64,000 bases of DNA from Clostridium minihomine (GTDB lineage: Bacteria; Bacillota; Clostridia; Oscillospirales; Acutalibacteraceae): contig NZ_OEQH01000002.1 of assembly GCF_900240385.1 (NCBI RefSeq), forward strand, positions 508,488 through 572,487. Reading direction: 5' to 3'. Shown piece by piece: positions 8,971 to 21,166 of the stretch. Numbering within the stretch: position 1 is the first letter of the stretch; every line of letters begins with the position of its first letter. Below the pieces are notes generated by a model, which was given only the letters and a program-made list of their open reading frames with translations, ran no database searches and had not been told where the DNA came from. A program made the translations under genes and the position numbers.

Positions 8971-9735
8971 GTTATTGAAACCATAATCTTCCCTTTAGGC
9001 CGTAATCTTAAAACCGCAAAACCTTAAAATTAAGCCGGGCTATGGTGCAATGTTCTCTCAGCCGCCAAAAGCTTTCGCTTTTGTCTGCGGCGTGAGGTTA
9101 TTGAAACCATAATCTTCCCTTTAGGCCGCAATCTTAAAACCGCAAAACCTTAAAATTCAGCCGGGCTATGGTGCAATGTTCTCTCAGCCGCCAAAAGCTT
9201 CCGCTTTTGTCTGCGGCGTGAGGTTATTTAAACCATATTCTTCCCTTTAGGCCGCAATCTTAAAACCGCAAAACCTTAAAATTCAGCCGGGCTATGGTGC
9301 AATGTTCTCTCAGCCGCCAAAAGCTTCCGCTTTTGTCTGTGGCGTGAGGTTATTTAAACCATACTCTTCACTTGACCCCACAATTTTAAACACTGCAAAA
9401 CCATAATATCCAGCCGAGCTATGGTGCAATGTTCTCTCAGCCGCCAAAAACTTCCGCTTTTGTCTGCGGCGTGAGGTTATTGAAACCATATTCTTCACTT
9501 TAGGCCGCAATCTTAACAAACCGCAAAATCTTAAAATTCAGCCGAGCTATGGTGCAATGTTCTCTCAGCCGCCAAAAGCTTCCGCTTTTGTCTGCGGCGT
9601 GAGGTTATTGAAACCATATTCTTCACTTTAGGCCGCAATCTTACAAACCGCAAAACCTTAAAATTCAGCCGAGCTATGGTGCAATGTTCTCTCAGCCGCC
9701 AAAAGCCCTGCTTTTGTCTGCGGCGTGAGGTTATT
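8971..9735. repeat. Six tandem 126-bp intergenic repeats
   Basis: Units begin with GTTATTgAAACCAT at 8971, 9097, 9223, 9349, 9476 and 9604, and a seventh boundary is at 9730. Spacing is 126-128 bp. Copies are roughly 90% identical. Each unit carries a stable hairpin (GCCGCcAAAAGC / GCTTTTgtctGCGGC) and a possible closing stem ACCATA / TATGGT. No ORF is conserved across units. The array fills the divergent region between lepA and gerA and ends just before the gerA promoter region. Confidence 0.95.
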
Positions 9736-9816
9736 ATAGCACAAAGCCAAATAATTGAAAAGAAAAATGTACCTTGCGATGCAAACTGGAAGCACCGGGA
9801 AAAATCTCTAAAAAAA

Positions 9817-9847
9817 GGAATAGAAAAAACCGACAGACCCCATAATA
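9817..9847 (+). promoter_or_regulatory. Sigma-G-like promoter of the ger operon
   Basis: GGAATA (9817-9822), 18-bp spacer, CATAATA (9841-9847). This is close to the sigma-G/sigma-F type TGAATA-N17/18-CATACTA used in the forespore, where GerA-type receptors are made. Confidence 0.55.
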
Positions 9848-9865
9848 AGAGATATATGACCAGTA

Positions 9866-11449
9866 ATGTGTAAGATTGGAGCTGATTACAACTTGTTCAA
9901 CCCATTTTCCACCCGCAGAGAAAAACAAGAACAAATTCAAAAAAAAATAAAAGAAATTGGACAAAGCCAATCAAAAGACACCTTTTTATTCAATACAATG
10001 GAAGAAAACTGCAAGTTTTTTTGGGAGCTATTTTCCGAAAATGATACCATTGTCGACCGAGAAATACAAAACATTCACAATCCATCAATGAGATTTCGGT
10101 TGTTTTACAGCGAAGGTATGGTAGACGAATTCCAAATAAATGAAAATGTGATTCGCCCACTGATCCACTCATCAGAAAAGCCCGGGCGAGAGCTTACTAA
10201 AACATTGATAGAAAAAGTGATAACCATCAGCAGTATCGCAATCTATAGCAAGTGGGAAGAGATCATTAACTCCATCACTTACGGAGAAGCAGTTTTATTT
10301 CTGCCACACTGTGATAAGGCACTGGTTGTGGATGTAAAAGGCTTTAAAACTCGTAATATCAGTGAACCGGATTCCGAAAAAATTCTGATAGGACCGCGGG
10401 AGGGCTTTACGGAAGGTCTATGTACCAACCTAACTTTGTTGCGTCGCAAGCTTCGCACCAACGATTTAAAGCTACGATACCGCACATTTGGGCGCCGCAC
10501 TCAAACCAGAGCCTGCATCTGCTATCTGGACAGCCTTGTAAATAAAAGAGTTCTCAAAGAACTGGAATCCCGACTAGACAAGATTGATATTGACGGGGTG
10601 CTAGATACCAACTATTTCACAGAATTAATTCGAGACTCGTCCCTTTCCCCATTTCGCACCACCGGGTATACCGAACGGCCCGATGTGGTGGCAGCAAAGC
10701 TTTTAGAAGGGCGAATCGCTATTTTTTTAGATGGAACCCCATCTGTGCTGACCGTTCCCTATCTGTTTATTGAAAATTTTCAAAGCAGTGAAGATTATTA
10801 TATGAACTTTTTCTATACTTCTTTTTCCCGTATGTTGCGCATTTTAGGCTTCCTTCTTACTGTCACCGTACCGGGTTTTTATGTTGCGGTTGTAGCCTTC
10901 CACCACGAAATGCTTCCCACCCCGCTTCTCATCAACATTGCCAGTGAACGCCAAGGTGTGCCCTTGCCCGCCGCCGCAGAGGCCTTTATCATGCTGATCA
11001 TTTTTGACATTCTGCGGGAAACTGGACTGCGAATGCCTTCCAACATTGGTCAGGCCCTCAGTATCGTTGGGGCTCTTGTAATTGGCCAGGCAGCGGTAGA
11101 AGCCAAATTGGTGGCGGCCCCCATGATTATCATTGTGGGCCTTACCGGTATTACCGCACTTCTGGTTCCCAAAATGAATGCGCCGATTATCTTTGTCCGC
11201 CTTTTTATTTTAACCGCCTCATCCATTTTGGGTCTGTTTGGTATGATGCTTGCCTTTTCTACTCTTATCATCCACATGCTGAATCTGGATTCCTTCGGGA
11301 TTTCTCAGTTAACACCCACCGGAATGCTGCAATTTCAGGATATTAAGGACAAACCTTTCCGCGCCCCGATGTGGAAGATGGTGACACGTCCCCATGCTCT
11401 AACACAAAATACCATAAGGTTAAACACCGATAAGAAGGAAGAACCATGA
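9866..11449 (+). CDS. gerA: Spore germination receptor subunit A (GerA family)
   Basis: 527-aa A subunit of a GerA-type germinant receptor in the spore inner membrane. A soluble N-terminal domain (about 1-310) is followed by 4-5 membrane segments (about 315-480), including the conserved PLLINIASERQGVPLPAAAE region. It works with B and C subunits to detect a small-molecule germinant. ATG 9866 has no clear ribosome binding site; TTG 9893, 11 nt after GGAG, is an alternative start 9 codons downstream. It ends with TGA overlapping the gerC start by 4 bp, indicating coupling. The germinant cannot be read from the sequence; amino acids are possible. Confidence 0.93.
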   Translation: MCKIGADYNLFNPFSTRREKQEQIQKKIKEIGQSQSKDTFLFNTMEENCKFFWELFSENDTIVDREIQNIHNPSMRFRLFYSEGMVDEFQINENVIRPLIHSSEKPGRELTKTLIEKVITISSIAIYSKWEEIINSITYGEAVLFLPHCDKALVVDVKGFKTRNISEPDSEKILIGPREGFTEGLCTNLTLLRRKLRTNDLKLRYRTFGRRTQTRACICYLDSLVNKRVLKELESRLDKIDIDGVLDTNYFTELIRDSSLSPFRTTGYTERPDVVAAKLLEGRIAIFLDGTPSVLTVPYLFIENFQSSEDYYMNFFYTSFSRMLRILGFLLTVTVPGFYVAVVAFHHEMLPTPLLINIASERQGVPLPAAAEAFIMLIIFDILRETGLRMPSNIGQALSIVGALVIGQAAVEAKLVAAPMIIIVGLTGITALLVPKMNAPIIFVRLFILTASSILGLFGMMLAFSTLIIHMLNLDSFGISQLTPTGMLQFQDIKDKPFRAPMWKMVTRPHALTQNTIRLNTDKKEEP

Positions 11450-12585
11450 AAAAATTCATCAGTGTTTTGCTGTCTATCTGTCTTTTGATTCCCATGACCG
11501 GGTGTTGGAATTATCGTGGGCTCAATGAGATGACTATTGTCGCCGGAATAGCCGTTGACAAATCTGAAAACCAGTATAATGTAGCATTTGAAATTATGGA
11601 TCTGCAAAAGCCTACCAAAATCCAAGGTCCCACCGCTACCGTGGTATTTTCCCAGGGTGCCACTTTATTGGACGCCGTTCGCAACGCCAAAAAACAATTG
11701 TCCAGCAAACTTTATTTTGGCAATACGCAAGTGATCATTATCAGCCAAAGTATCGCCCGGGAGGATGGTCTGCACGCAATCATTGATTTTTTGCTCCGGG
11801 ATGCGGAAATGAGGGAAAACATAGATCTTGTAATCTCGCAAGAGCCCATGGCACAGGATCTGATTCTTCTCACCGGAAAAACGAGCGGAGCGGTTTCTTA
11901 TGATATTGTTCGCATCGTTCGGGAAGACAACCGTATCGTAAGCTCCACAATCAGCACGCCTCTCTATCTGGTTTATAACAAACTGGAGGAACCGGGATTT
12001 TCAATCGGGCTGCCTGTGTTTTTTAGCCCTTCAGAACCCAATACGGATATTCATCACGTGGAAGCCAATGGAATTGCCGTCTTTCGTCAGGACAAGCTTG
12101 TGGGCTTTTTATCCCCACACGAAAGCAAATATCTACTAATGGCGGATCGTCCCCTGCAGGGGGGAGTTTTGGCATTATATATTCCCAAAGTAACTCCCCA
12201 TAATATTTCGCTGGAAATCAGCGATACGTCCGTATCCAGATCTTATCAATATGAAAACGGTTCTCTTTCCATGAAATTAGATATCACGGTAAACGCTTAT
12301 TTGGCAGAATACCCGCACAAAGGCAGCAATCTGGATTTTCCCCCCATTGCAGAAATATCTGAGTCCGCCGAAAACCTGGTAGTAGAAAACGTGAAAACTG
12401 GTCTGAAAAGATCGCAAACTGAGTTTAATGCAGATGTTTTGGGTTTGGGTAATTATATTTATCGAACCAATTTACCTTTGTGGAAAACGTTAGAGAATAA
12501 TTGGGATGAAATCTATCAGACGCTCCCGATTGAGGTGAACGCCAACGTTCATATTCTAAATACCGCTATGATACGCCAGAATTAG
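11446..12585 (+). CDS. gerC: Spore germination lipoprotein, Ger(x)C family
   Basis: 379-aa C subunit of the receptor. Signal peptide ends in lipobox IPMTGC (Cys20), followed by the family hallmark WNYRGLNEMTIVAGIAVD. The mature protein has the three-domain GerC fold and would sit on the outer face of the spore inner membrane. It overlaps gerA by 4 bp and lies 11 bp before the small subunit gene, so all four genes are one operon. Confidence 0.93.
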   Translation: MKKFISVLLSICLLIPMTGCWNYRGLNEMTIVAGIAVDKSENQYNVAFEIMDLQKPTKIQGPTATVVFSQGATLLDAVRNAKKQLSSKLYFGNTQVIIISQSIAREDGLHAIIDFLLRDAEMRENIDLVISQEPMAQDLILLTGKTSGAVSYDIVRIVREDNRIVSSTISTPLYLVYNKLEEPGFSIGLPVFFSPSEPNTDIHHVEANGIAVFRQDKLVGFLSPHESKYLLMADRPLQGGVLALYIPKVTPHNISLEISDTSVSRSYQYENGSLSMKLDITVNAYLAEYPHKGSNLDFPPIAEISESAENLVVENVKTGLKRSQTEFNADVLGLGNYIYRTNLPLWKTLENNWDEIYQTLPIEVNANVHILNTAMIRQN

Positions 12586-12596
12586 GAGGGATCCCA

Positions 12597-12806
12597 ATGC
12601 TGATTATGCTTATTCTTCTGATAGGGTGTGTCATTTTAATCGATTACCTTCCCAAACGCAAACTCATGGCAAAGTCACTGCGTATTTTCTATCTTAGTTC
12701 CACAAGCCTTTGTTTTGTTCTTTTGGTAATCCACATCTTAACGCCGTCAGTTATAAGCATTGCAACTTTTTTAACAGTAGCAATAAAAAAGCTGTACGGC
12801 ATATAA
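12597..12806 (+). CDS. Small two-helix membrane protein of the ger operon
   Basis: 69-aa protein with two predicted membrane helices (about 1-17 and 28-62) separated by a basic loop, LPKRKLMAKSLR. It lies between gerC and gerB with short gaps and has its own AGGAGG. Size, topology and position match the small fourth (D) subunits described for some GerA-type receptors, which modulate receptor function. The assignment rests on context and topology, not on sequence motifs. Confidence 0.75.
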   Translation: MLIMLILLIGCVILIDYLPKRKLMAKSLRIFYLSSTSLCFVLLVIHILTPSVISIATFLTVAIKKLYGI

Positions 12807-12821
12807 CGGAAGGACTCTTTT

Positions 12822-13934
12822 ATGAAAGCTATTCACAACAATCAGCTGAGCACACGGCAAATGGTTCTGATGATGGTTTTATTTATGTTTGGCAGCAGCG
12901 TAGTGCTCGGAATCAATCCCCAGAACCGCCAGGATTCCTGGATTAGCCTGTTGACTGCCGCAGTAATGTGCATCCCGGTTTTTCTGCTTTATGCCAGAAT
13001 CATACACTTGATGAAGGGGCAGGACTTTTTTACCTCTATTCTAGATTGGTTCGGAACGATAGTCGGAAAAATTATAATTGGACTGTTTGTCTGGTACTGT
13101 CTGCACATGGCCGGGATTGTCACACGGAATCTGTCGGAGTTTATGGAAATTGCAGCTATGACAGAAACCCCCCAGCTCCCTTTGATGATTTCTATTCTGC
13201 TGGTCGCAACCTACCTTTGCAAAAGCAGAATTCAGGTGATTGGGCGCTGGTCTGTCATCGGGTTTTATATTACTTCTGTGATTGTTGTCATTACCATTCT
13301 GGCCACTGTAAGCCACATGAACTTTTATTATCTGCTCCCTATCATGGAACATTCCCCCACTGAAATTCTTGACGGCGCTTTCAAAATCTCTGCATTTCCT
13401 TATGCGGAATGTGTAGTTTTTCTTCCGCTGATGTCTGCGGTACAAAACAATAATCCTTATAAAACTTTTCTCAAGGGAAACTTCTGGAGTACTGTCTTAC
13501 TGATGATCATCATGTTGCGAAATATTTTTTGCATCGGCCCCCATCTGATGGTGGCCGAATATTTTCCATCTTTCACTTGTGCTAAAATTATGGAAATCGG
13601 AGATTTTTTGTCTCGCATTGAGGGAACGATCTCTATCAATTTAGTAATAGCAGGGCTAACAAAAACGGCTATATCTCTCTATTCGGCCAATTTAGGTTTG
13701 GCAAAATTAATTAACATTCCAAATAAACTGAATCTGCTTACCATGCCCATATTTCTTTTCGCTCTGACTCTATGCATGCTCTCTTATACCGATGCACTAC
13801 AGATGTTTGGTTTCTTGGATTTTTATGCGTATTATGCATTCCCCTTCCAAATTATTATACCGATCATCATCTGGCTGATGGGTGAATGGAAAACACGCCA
13901 AAAACACGTGAACCCTGCACCTACCGCTGCATAA
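12822..13934 (+). CDS. gerB: Spore germination permease-like subunit B (GerB)
   Basis: 370-aa B subunit of the receptor, related to the amino acid-polyamine-organocation transporters. About ten hydrophobic helices are visible. The N-terminus QLSTRQMVLMMVLFMFGSSV is typical of GerB proteins, which carry the germinant-binding pocket. It is the last gene of the operon. The A-C-small-B order differs from the A-B-C order of the Bacillus gerA operon. Confidence 0.93.
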   Translation: MKAIHNNQLSTRQMVLMMVLFMFGSSVVLGINPQNRQDSWISLLTAAVMCIPVFLLYARIIHLMKGQDFFTSILDWFGTIVGKIIIGLFVWYCLHMAGIVTRNLSEFMEIAAMTETPQLPLMISILLVATYLCKSRIQVIGRWSVIGFYITSVIVVITILATVSHMNFYYLLPIMEHSPTEILDGAFKISAFPYAECVVFLPLMSAVQNNNPYKTFLKGNFWSTVLLMIIMLRNIFCIGPHLMVAEYFPSFTCAKIMEIGDFLSRIEGTISINLVIAGLTKTAISLYSANLGLAKLINIPNKLNLLTMPIFLFALTLCMLSYTDALQMFGFLDFYAYYAFPFQIIIPIIIWLMGEWKTRQKHVNPAPTAA

Positions 13935-13963
13935 GCTATACTCACACAGCTATTCCTTCTAAA

Positions 13964-13990
13964 ACCAAATATGCAGATCTTCATATTATA
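13964..13990 (+). promoter_or_regulatory. Sigma-K-like promoter of collagen gene 1
   Basis: AC (13964-13965), 16 bp, CATATTATA (13982-13990), matching the mother-cell sigma-K pattern AC-N16/17-CATANNNTA. It is 56 bp before the start codon. Confidence 0.5.
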
Positions 13991-14045
13991 TTATTAGAGG
14001 CTTCACCTGGCCCTAATAAAACTTCTGATAGATAGGAGATTGCAT

Positions 14046-15191
<1,146 letters not shown>

Positions 15192-15360
15192 ACCTTCCTC
15201 TCGAGAAACAATTCTGCATTCAGATAAAACAAACCAATCTTCTCCGTTGTACTTTCATTTTTTAGCTTCTGCCTCAGCTTATCCGTTTTGGATCAGCGGG
15301 GGCAGTTGTCTTTTTCCCCATAGCAGCAAGTCCACAATCTTTGATTATAAAGCAATATAA

Positions 15361-17640
<2,280 letters not shown>

Positions 17641-17676
17641 CCCTTGCATGAAACAACTTCTGATTTCCGCATAAAA

Positions 17677-17712
17677 GCCCGGTGCAGGTTTTCCTGCACC
17701 GGGCTTCCCTTT
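17677..17712 (+). terminator. Terminator of collagen gene 2
   Basis: Perfect 12-bp stem GCCCGGTGCAGG / CCTGCACCGGGC with TTTT loop, followed by TTCCCTTT. Confidence 0.85.
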
Positions 17713-17763
17713 GCAAAAAACCTTCTATTTATCCAAATTTTTTTGGTCTGAATGGTTTTAAGC

Positions 17764-17791
17764 ATAATGTACAAGGTTTTTATCATACGCT
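17764..17791 (+). promoter_or_regulatory. Sigma-E-like promoter of the glycosyltransferase gene
   Basis: ATA (17764-17766), 17 bp, CATACGCT (17784-17791), close to the mother-cell sigma-E pattern ATA-N16/18-CATACNNT. About 45 bp before the start codon. Confidence 0.45.
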
Positions 17792-17837
17792 GGTTATGGA
17801 ATAAAGTATTTAAAATACCAGTAAAAGGGGGAGTTGC

Positions 17838-18983
17838 TTGAAATCTTATCATGTCTGCGTCTATGCTATCGCAAAAAACGAAAAGCAATTTGTAGACCGC
17901 TGGATGGATTCCATGAAGGAGGCGGATCAAATTATTGTCACAGACACTGGCTCCACCGACGGCACCGTAGAACGTCTGCGGGAGCTAGGCGCCATTGTCT
18001 ATGAAGAAACCATTCAGCCCTGGCGGTTTGACCACGCGCGCAACCGCTCTCTGGAACATGTCCCCGAAAACACCGACATTTGTGTGTGCACCGATTTGGA
18101 CGAAGTATTTTCCCCCGGATGGCGTGATGCCTTAGAACAGGCATGGCATTCCGGGGCTACCCGAGCCAGATATCTTTATAACTGGAGCCATCATCCGGAT
18201 GGATCCCCCGATTTGCAGTTGTATTACACTAAAGTTCATGCCCGCAACAGTTATAAATGGAGTTATCCGGTTCACGAATACCTGATATATGAAGGGACTA
18301 CTCCGGAACAAACGGTTCTTGTAGAAAACATGGTTCTGGATCACTACCCTGACACAAAAAAGTCCAGAAGTTCCTATCTGCCGCTGCTGGAAATGGCTGT
18401 AAAAGAAAACCCCATTGATTCCCGCATGCTATACTATCTGGGGCGCGAATACCTGTATTCCAAACATTGGCAGAAGTGCATTGATACCATGCATCGCCGT
18501 TTGAATCTTCCTTTTGCCTCTTGGGAAGAAGAACGAAGCGCTTCGATGCGCTGGATGGCGTATTCTTACTCTATGCTGGGGAAACCTTCTGAAGCATATC
18601 GATGGTATTTTAGAGCCATTGCAGAAACTCCTTTTATGCGGGATCCCTATGTGGAATTTGCCCAATTTGCTTACAAGGAACAAAATTGGCCACTGGTGTT
18701 CTTTTTGACCCAGCAGGCCTTGCAAATTCGGGAAAAATCCAAAACCTTTGCCAACATGGGCTACGCCTGGGATCACACACCCGAAGATTTGTGTGCCATC
18801 GCCTGCTGGAATCTGCAAATGTTCCCCCGCGCAGAGCAACACGCCAAAAACGCACTGCGCATCACCCCTGACAACGAGCGCCTTAAAAACAACCTGCGCA
18901 TGATTCAGCTGTCGCTGGAACATTTGTCGACTAATCCACAGCATTCAGATCCCCAAAAAAGTGATGGGGCTCCATCCTCTTAG
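17838..18983 (+). CDS. Family 2 glycosyltransferase, probable spore-surface glycan enzyme
   Basis: 381-aa protein. GT-A domain (about 1-220): N-terminal CVYAIAKNEKQFVDRWMDSM, VTDTGSTDGT nucleotide-binding loop (35-43) and DxD metal site TDLDEVF (86-88). The C-terminal part (about 230-370) has TPR-like helical pairs, as in peptide/protein glycosyltransferases with substrate-binding TPRs. The start is TTG 17838, 7 nt after AAAAGGGGGAG. It directly follows the collagen genes and has a sigma-E-like promoter, so it probably glycosylates the Thr-rich collagen region (inference). Confidence 0.85.
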   Translation: MKSYHVCVYAIAKNEKQFVDRWMDSMKEADQIIVTDTGSTDGTVERLRELGAIVYEETIQPWRFDHARNRSLEHVPENTDICVCTDLDEVFSPGWRDALEQAWHSGATRARYLYNWSHHPDGSPDLQLYYTKVHARNSYKWSYPVHEYLIYEGTTPEQTVLVENMVLDHYPDTKKSRSSYLPLLEMAVKENPIDSRMLYYLGREYLYSKHWQKCIDTMHRRLNLPFASWEEERSASMRWMAYSYSMLGKPSEAYRWYFRAIAETPFMRDPYVEFAQFAYKEQNWPLVFFLTQQALQIREKSKTFANMGYAWDHTPEDLCAIACWNLQMFPRAEQHAKNALRITPDNERLKNNLRMIQLSLEHLSTNPQHSDPQKSDGAPSS

Positions 18984-19053
18984 CTGCAAAAAGAGTTCTT
19001 TTCTCAGCGGTTTTTCCGCAGAAAAGGGCTCTTTCTTTTTTCATTGCCGGGTC

Positions 19054-19082
19054 TTGACAATTCCGGCTTTTTTTAATATCAT
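19054..19082 (+). promoter_or_regulatory. Promoter of the Rrf2 gene
   Basis: TTGACA (19054-19059), 17-bp spacer, TATCAT (19077-19082), 64 bp before the start codon. Confidence 0.7.
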
Positions 19083-19145
19083 TAATGCATATCGTAAAAG
19101 TATGAAATACATCTGTCCAAACAGTATGAAACGAGGTTTGAATTC

Positions 19146-19592
19146 ATGAGAATTTCTGCCAAAGGGCGCTATGCTCTGGCCGCGATGATCAGTATGTCCG
19201 AATCCTATCCCAATGGGGAATATATTACAGTCATCAGTATTTCGGAAAAGCTTGGCATTTCCAAAATCTATTTAGAGCAAGTCTTTTCCCTTTTAAAAAG
19301 AGGCGGGCTTGTCAATTCGATTAAAGGGGCTCAGGGCGGCTATCAGTTGTCACGAATGCCAAGGCAAATCACCGTCTTTCAGGTTCTGTCTGCCGTGGAA
19401 TTGTCTTTGTTTGAGCCCACGGAAAACACCGTACAGGAAAAATCGCCTGAAATTGAAAAGGCCATGCGGCTTTCTGCTTTTGACCGGCTGGACAAAGCCG
19501 TAACCGACACCTTATCTTCTGTCACTTTGGCGGATCTTGCCGCCGAAACGGAGCGCCACCGCTCTGACACCAGCTTTATGTTTTATATTTAG
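19146..19592 (+). CDS. Rrf2-family regulator, CymR-like
   Basis: 148-aa transcription regulator. N-terminal winged helix MRISAKGRYALAAMISM and recognition helix SEKLGISKIYLEQVFSLLKR are typical Rrf2, as is the wing KGAQGGYQLSR. There is no cysteine at all in the protein, so it cannot bind an Fe-S cluster like IscR or NsrR; CymR, the master regulator of cysteine metabolism, also senses without a cluster. The two following genes encode sulfur amino acid PLP enzymes, which supports a CymR-like role. Confidence 0.85.
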   Translation: MRISAKGRYALAAMISMSESYPNGEYITVISISEKLGISKIYLEQVFSLLKRGGLVNSIKGAQGGYQLSRMPRQITVFQVLSAVELSLFEPTENTVQEKSPEIEKAMRLSAFDRLDKAVTDTLSSVTLADLAAETERHRSDTSFMFYI

Positions 19593-19795
19593 GGCATTTT
19601 CAAAAATACAAATCATCCAGATTTTGCAGCAAAAAGAAAGTAAAGCAAGCATTCTATGTATTTCACAGCTCACACCCTTTATTTTTGCCGCAAAACCCAC
19701 CGTATCTTTCCGGTGTTCCAACTGCCCTTGGTTCGTATTCAGTACCCCGGTGCTTCGCCTAGCGCAAAGCGCCTATTCAGAAACGGGAGATTTCT

Positions 19796-20935
19796 ATGGA
19801 CTTTAACACCCTTTGCGTTCACGGCTGTTCTGACCGATATGATATTACCGGAGCCGTCTCCGTGCCTATTTTTCAAACCGCTACCTTTGCCCACCCGGGG
19901 GTAGGACAAAGCACCGGTTACGATTATTCCCGGGTGCAGAACCCCACCAGGGAACACCTGGAAAAAACCGTTGCCAAACTGGAACAAGGAAAAGAGGCAT
20001 TGGCCTTTTCTTCCGGCATGGCTGCCATTGCCGCCATGATGGAATTGTTTTCCCCGGGGGATCATGTCATCTGTTCCGACGATTTGTACGGCGGCTCTCA
20101 CCGTTTGTTTCATCATATCAACGCCAAAAATGGGATTTCCTTTACCTTAGTAAATACTTCTTTCTCTGAAAAAGTAAAGGCTGCCATTCGCCCCGAAACC
20201 AAAGCCATTCTGGTGGAAACCCCCACCAACCCCATGATGCAGGTAACGGATCTGCGCAAAATAGCGGATTTGGCCCATGCCAATGGGCTGCTTTTGGCCG
20301 TAGACAATACTTTTTTGACCCCTTATCTGCAAAAGCCGCTGACGCTGGGTGCCGATTTGGTCATTCACAGCGGAACCAAATACTTGGGCGGCCACAACGA
20401 TGCTCTGGCCGGTTTTCTGGTGGCCAACGACCCGGAAATTTGCGATCGTCTGCGCTTTATCTATAAGAACACGGGCGGATGCCTTTCTCCTTTTGACAGT
20501 TGGCTCTTGATCCGTGGTATTAAAACTTTGCCTTTGCGTATGGATCGCCAGCAAGAAAACGCACAGAAAATAGCCCTTTGGCTGACCCAACAGAAAAAGA
20601 TTGCAAAGGTTTTCTATCCCGGCCTGCCGGATCACCCGGATTATGAACTGTCCCGCAAGCAAACCAGCGGATTTGGCTCGATGATTTCCTTTGAAGTGGA
20701 CAACCACCGTACCGCAGAGCAAATTCTGAACCGGGTGGAATTGATTCAGTTTGCAGAAAGTCTGGGCGGCGTGGAATCACTAGTTACCTACCCCATGCTG
20801 CAAACTCACGCAGAAATCCCAGTAAAAGAGCGGGAAGAAAAAGGAATCAACGAAAGGCTTTTGCGCCTTTCCGTGGGCGTAGAAAACGCAGAAGATCTGA
20901 TTGCCGATTTGACAAATGCTTTGCAAACAGATTAA
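19796..20935 (+). CDS. Cystathionine gamma-lyase/synthase family PLP enzyme
   Basis: 379-aa Cys/Met metabolism PLP-dependent enzyme (fold type I), normal length. Motifs: SRVQNPTREHLE, FSSGMAAIAAM (phosphate-binding loop), ETPTNPMMQVTDL, and PLP lysine Lys195 in HSGTKYLGGHND. Members act as cystathionine gamma-synthase, gamma-lyase or methionine gamma-lyase; the sequence alone does not separate these. Its position between the CymR-like gene and a PatB-like lyase suggests cysteine/homocysteine interconversion. RBS GGGAGA lies before ATG 19796. Confidence 0.9.
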   Translation: MDFNTLCVHGCSDRYDITGAVSVPIFQTATFAHPGVGQSTGYDYSRVQNPTREHLEKTVAKLEQGKEALAFSSGMAAIAAMMELFSPGDHVICSDDLYGGSHRLFHHINAKNGISFTLVNTSFSEKVKAAIRPETKAILVETPTNPMMQVTDLRKIADLAHANGLLLAVDNTFLTPYLQKPLTLGADLVIHSGTKYLGGHNDALAGFLVANDPEICDRLRFIYKNTGGCLSPFDSWLLIRGIKTLPLRMDRQQENAQKIALWLTQQKKIAKVFYPGLPDHPDYELSRKQTSGFGSMISFEVDNHRTAEQILNRVELIQFAESLGGVESLVTYPMLQTHAEIPVKEREEKGINERLLRLSVGVENAEDLIADLTNALQTD

Positions 20936-20986
20936 AGAGCAGTTCTATTGGCTAGGCAAATGAAACCTGTACAAGCCTTGGCAAAT

Positions 20987-21024
20987 CTTTGCTTCCTTTC
21001 TTTTTGCAAGAAAGGAAGCAAAGT
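20987..21024. promoter_or_regulatory. Perfect inverted repeat between the two PLP enzyme genes
   Basis: 14-bp arms CTTTGCTTCCTTTC / GAAAGGAAGCAAAG separated by 9 bp. There is no U-run on either side, so it is either an RNA processing/stability element or a regulator site. Confidence 0.5.
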
Positions 21025-21166
21025 AGATATGAGAAGAATGTTTTTAAAAAACAACAAAATAAGAAATTCACAGAAATAAAACCAGACTTTCCCGATAAAG
21101 CAACCAAAGAAGCCCTTGCCCGGAGAGGTAAATCCGTTGGCGACAAAGATAACAGGAGGAGAATGA

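Noticed and set aside
9310-9519. Minus-strand ORF in the 126-bp repeats
   Set aside because: Not open in the other units and no ribosome site.
8971-9735. CRISPR array in the 126-bp repeats
   Set aside because: The units are contiguous and long, without variable spacers; no cas genes nearby.
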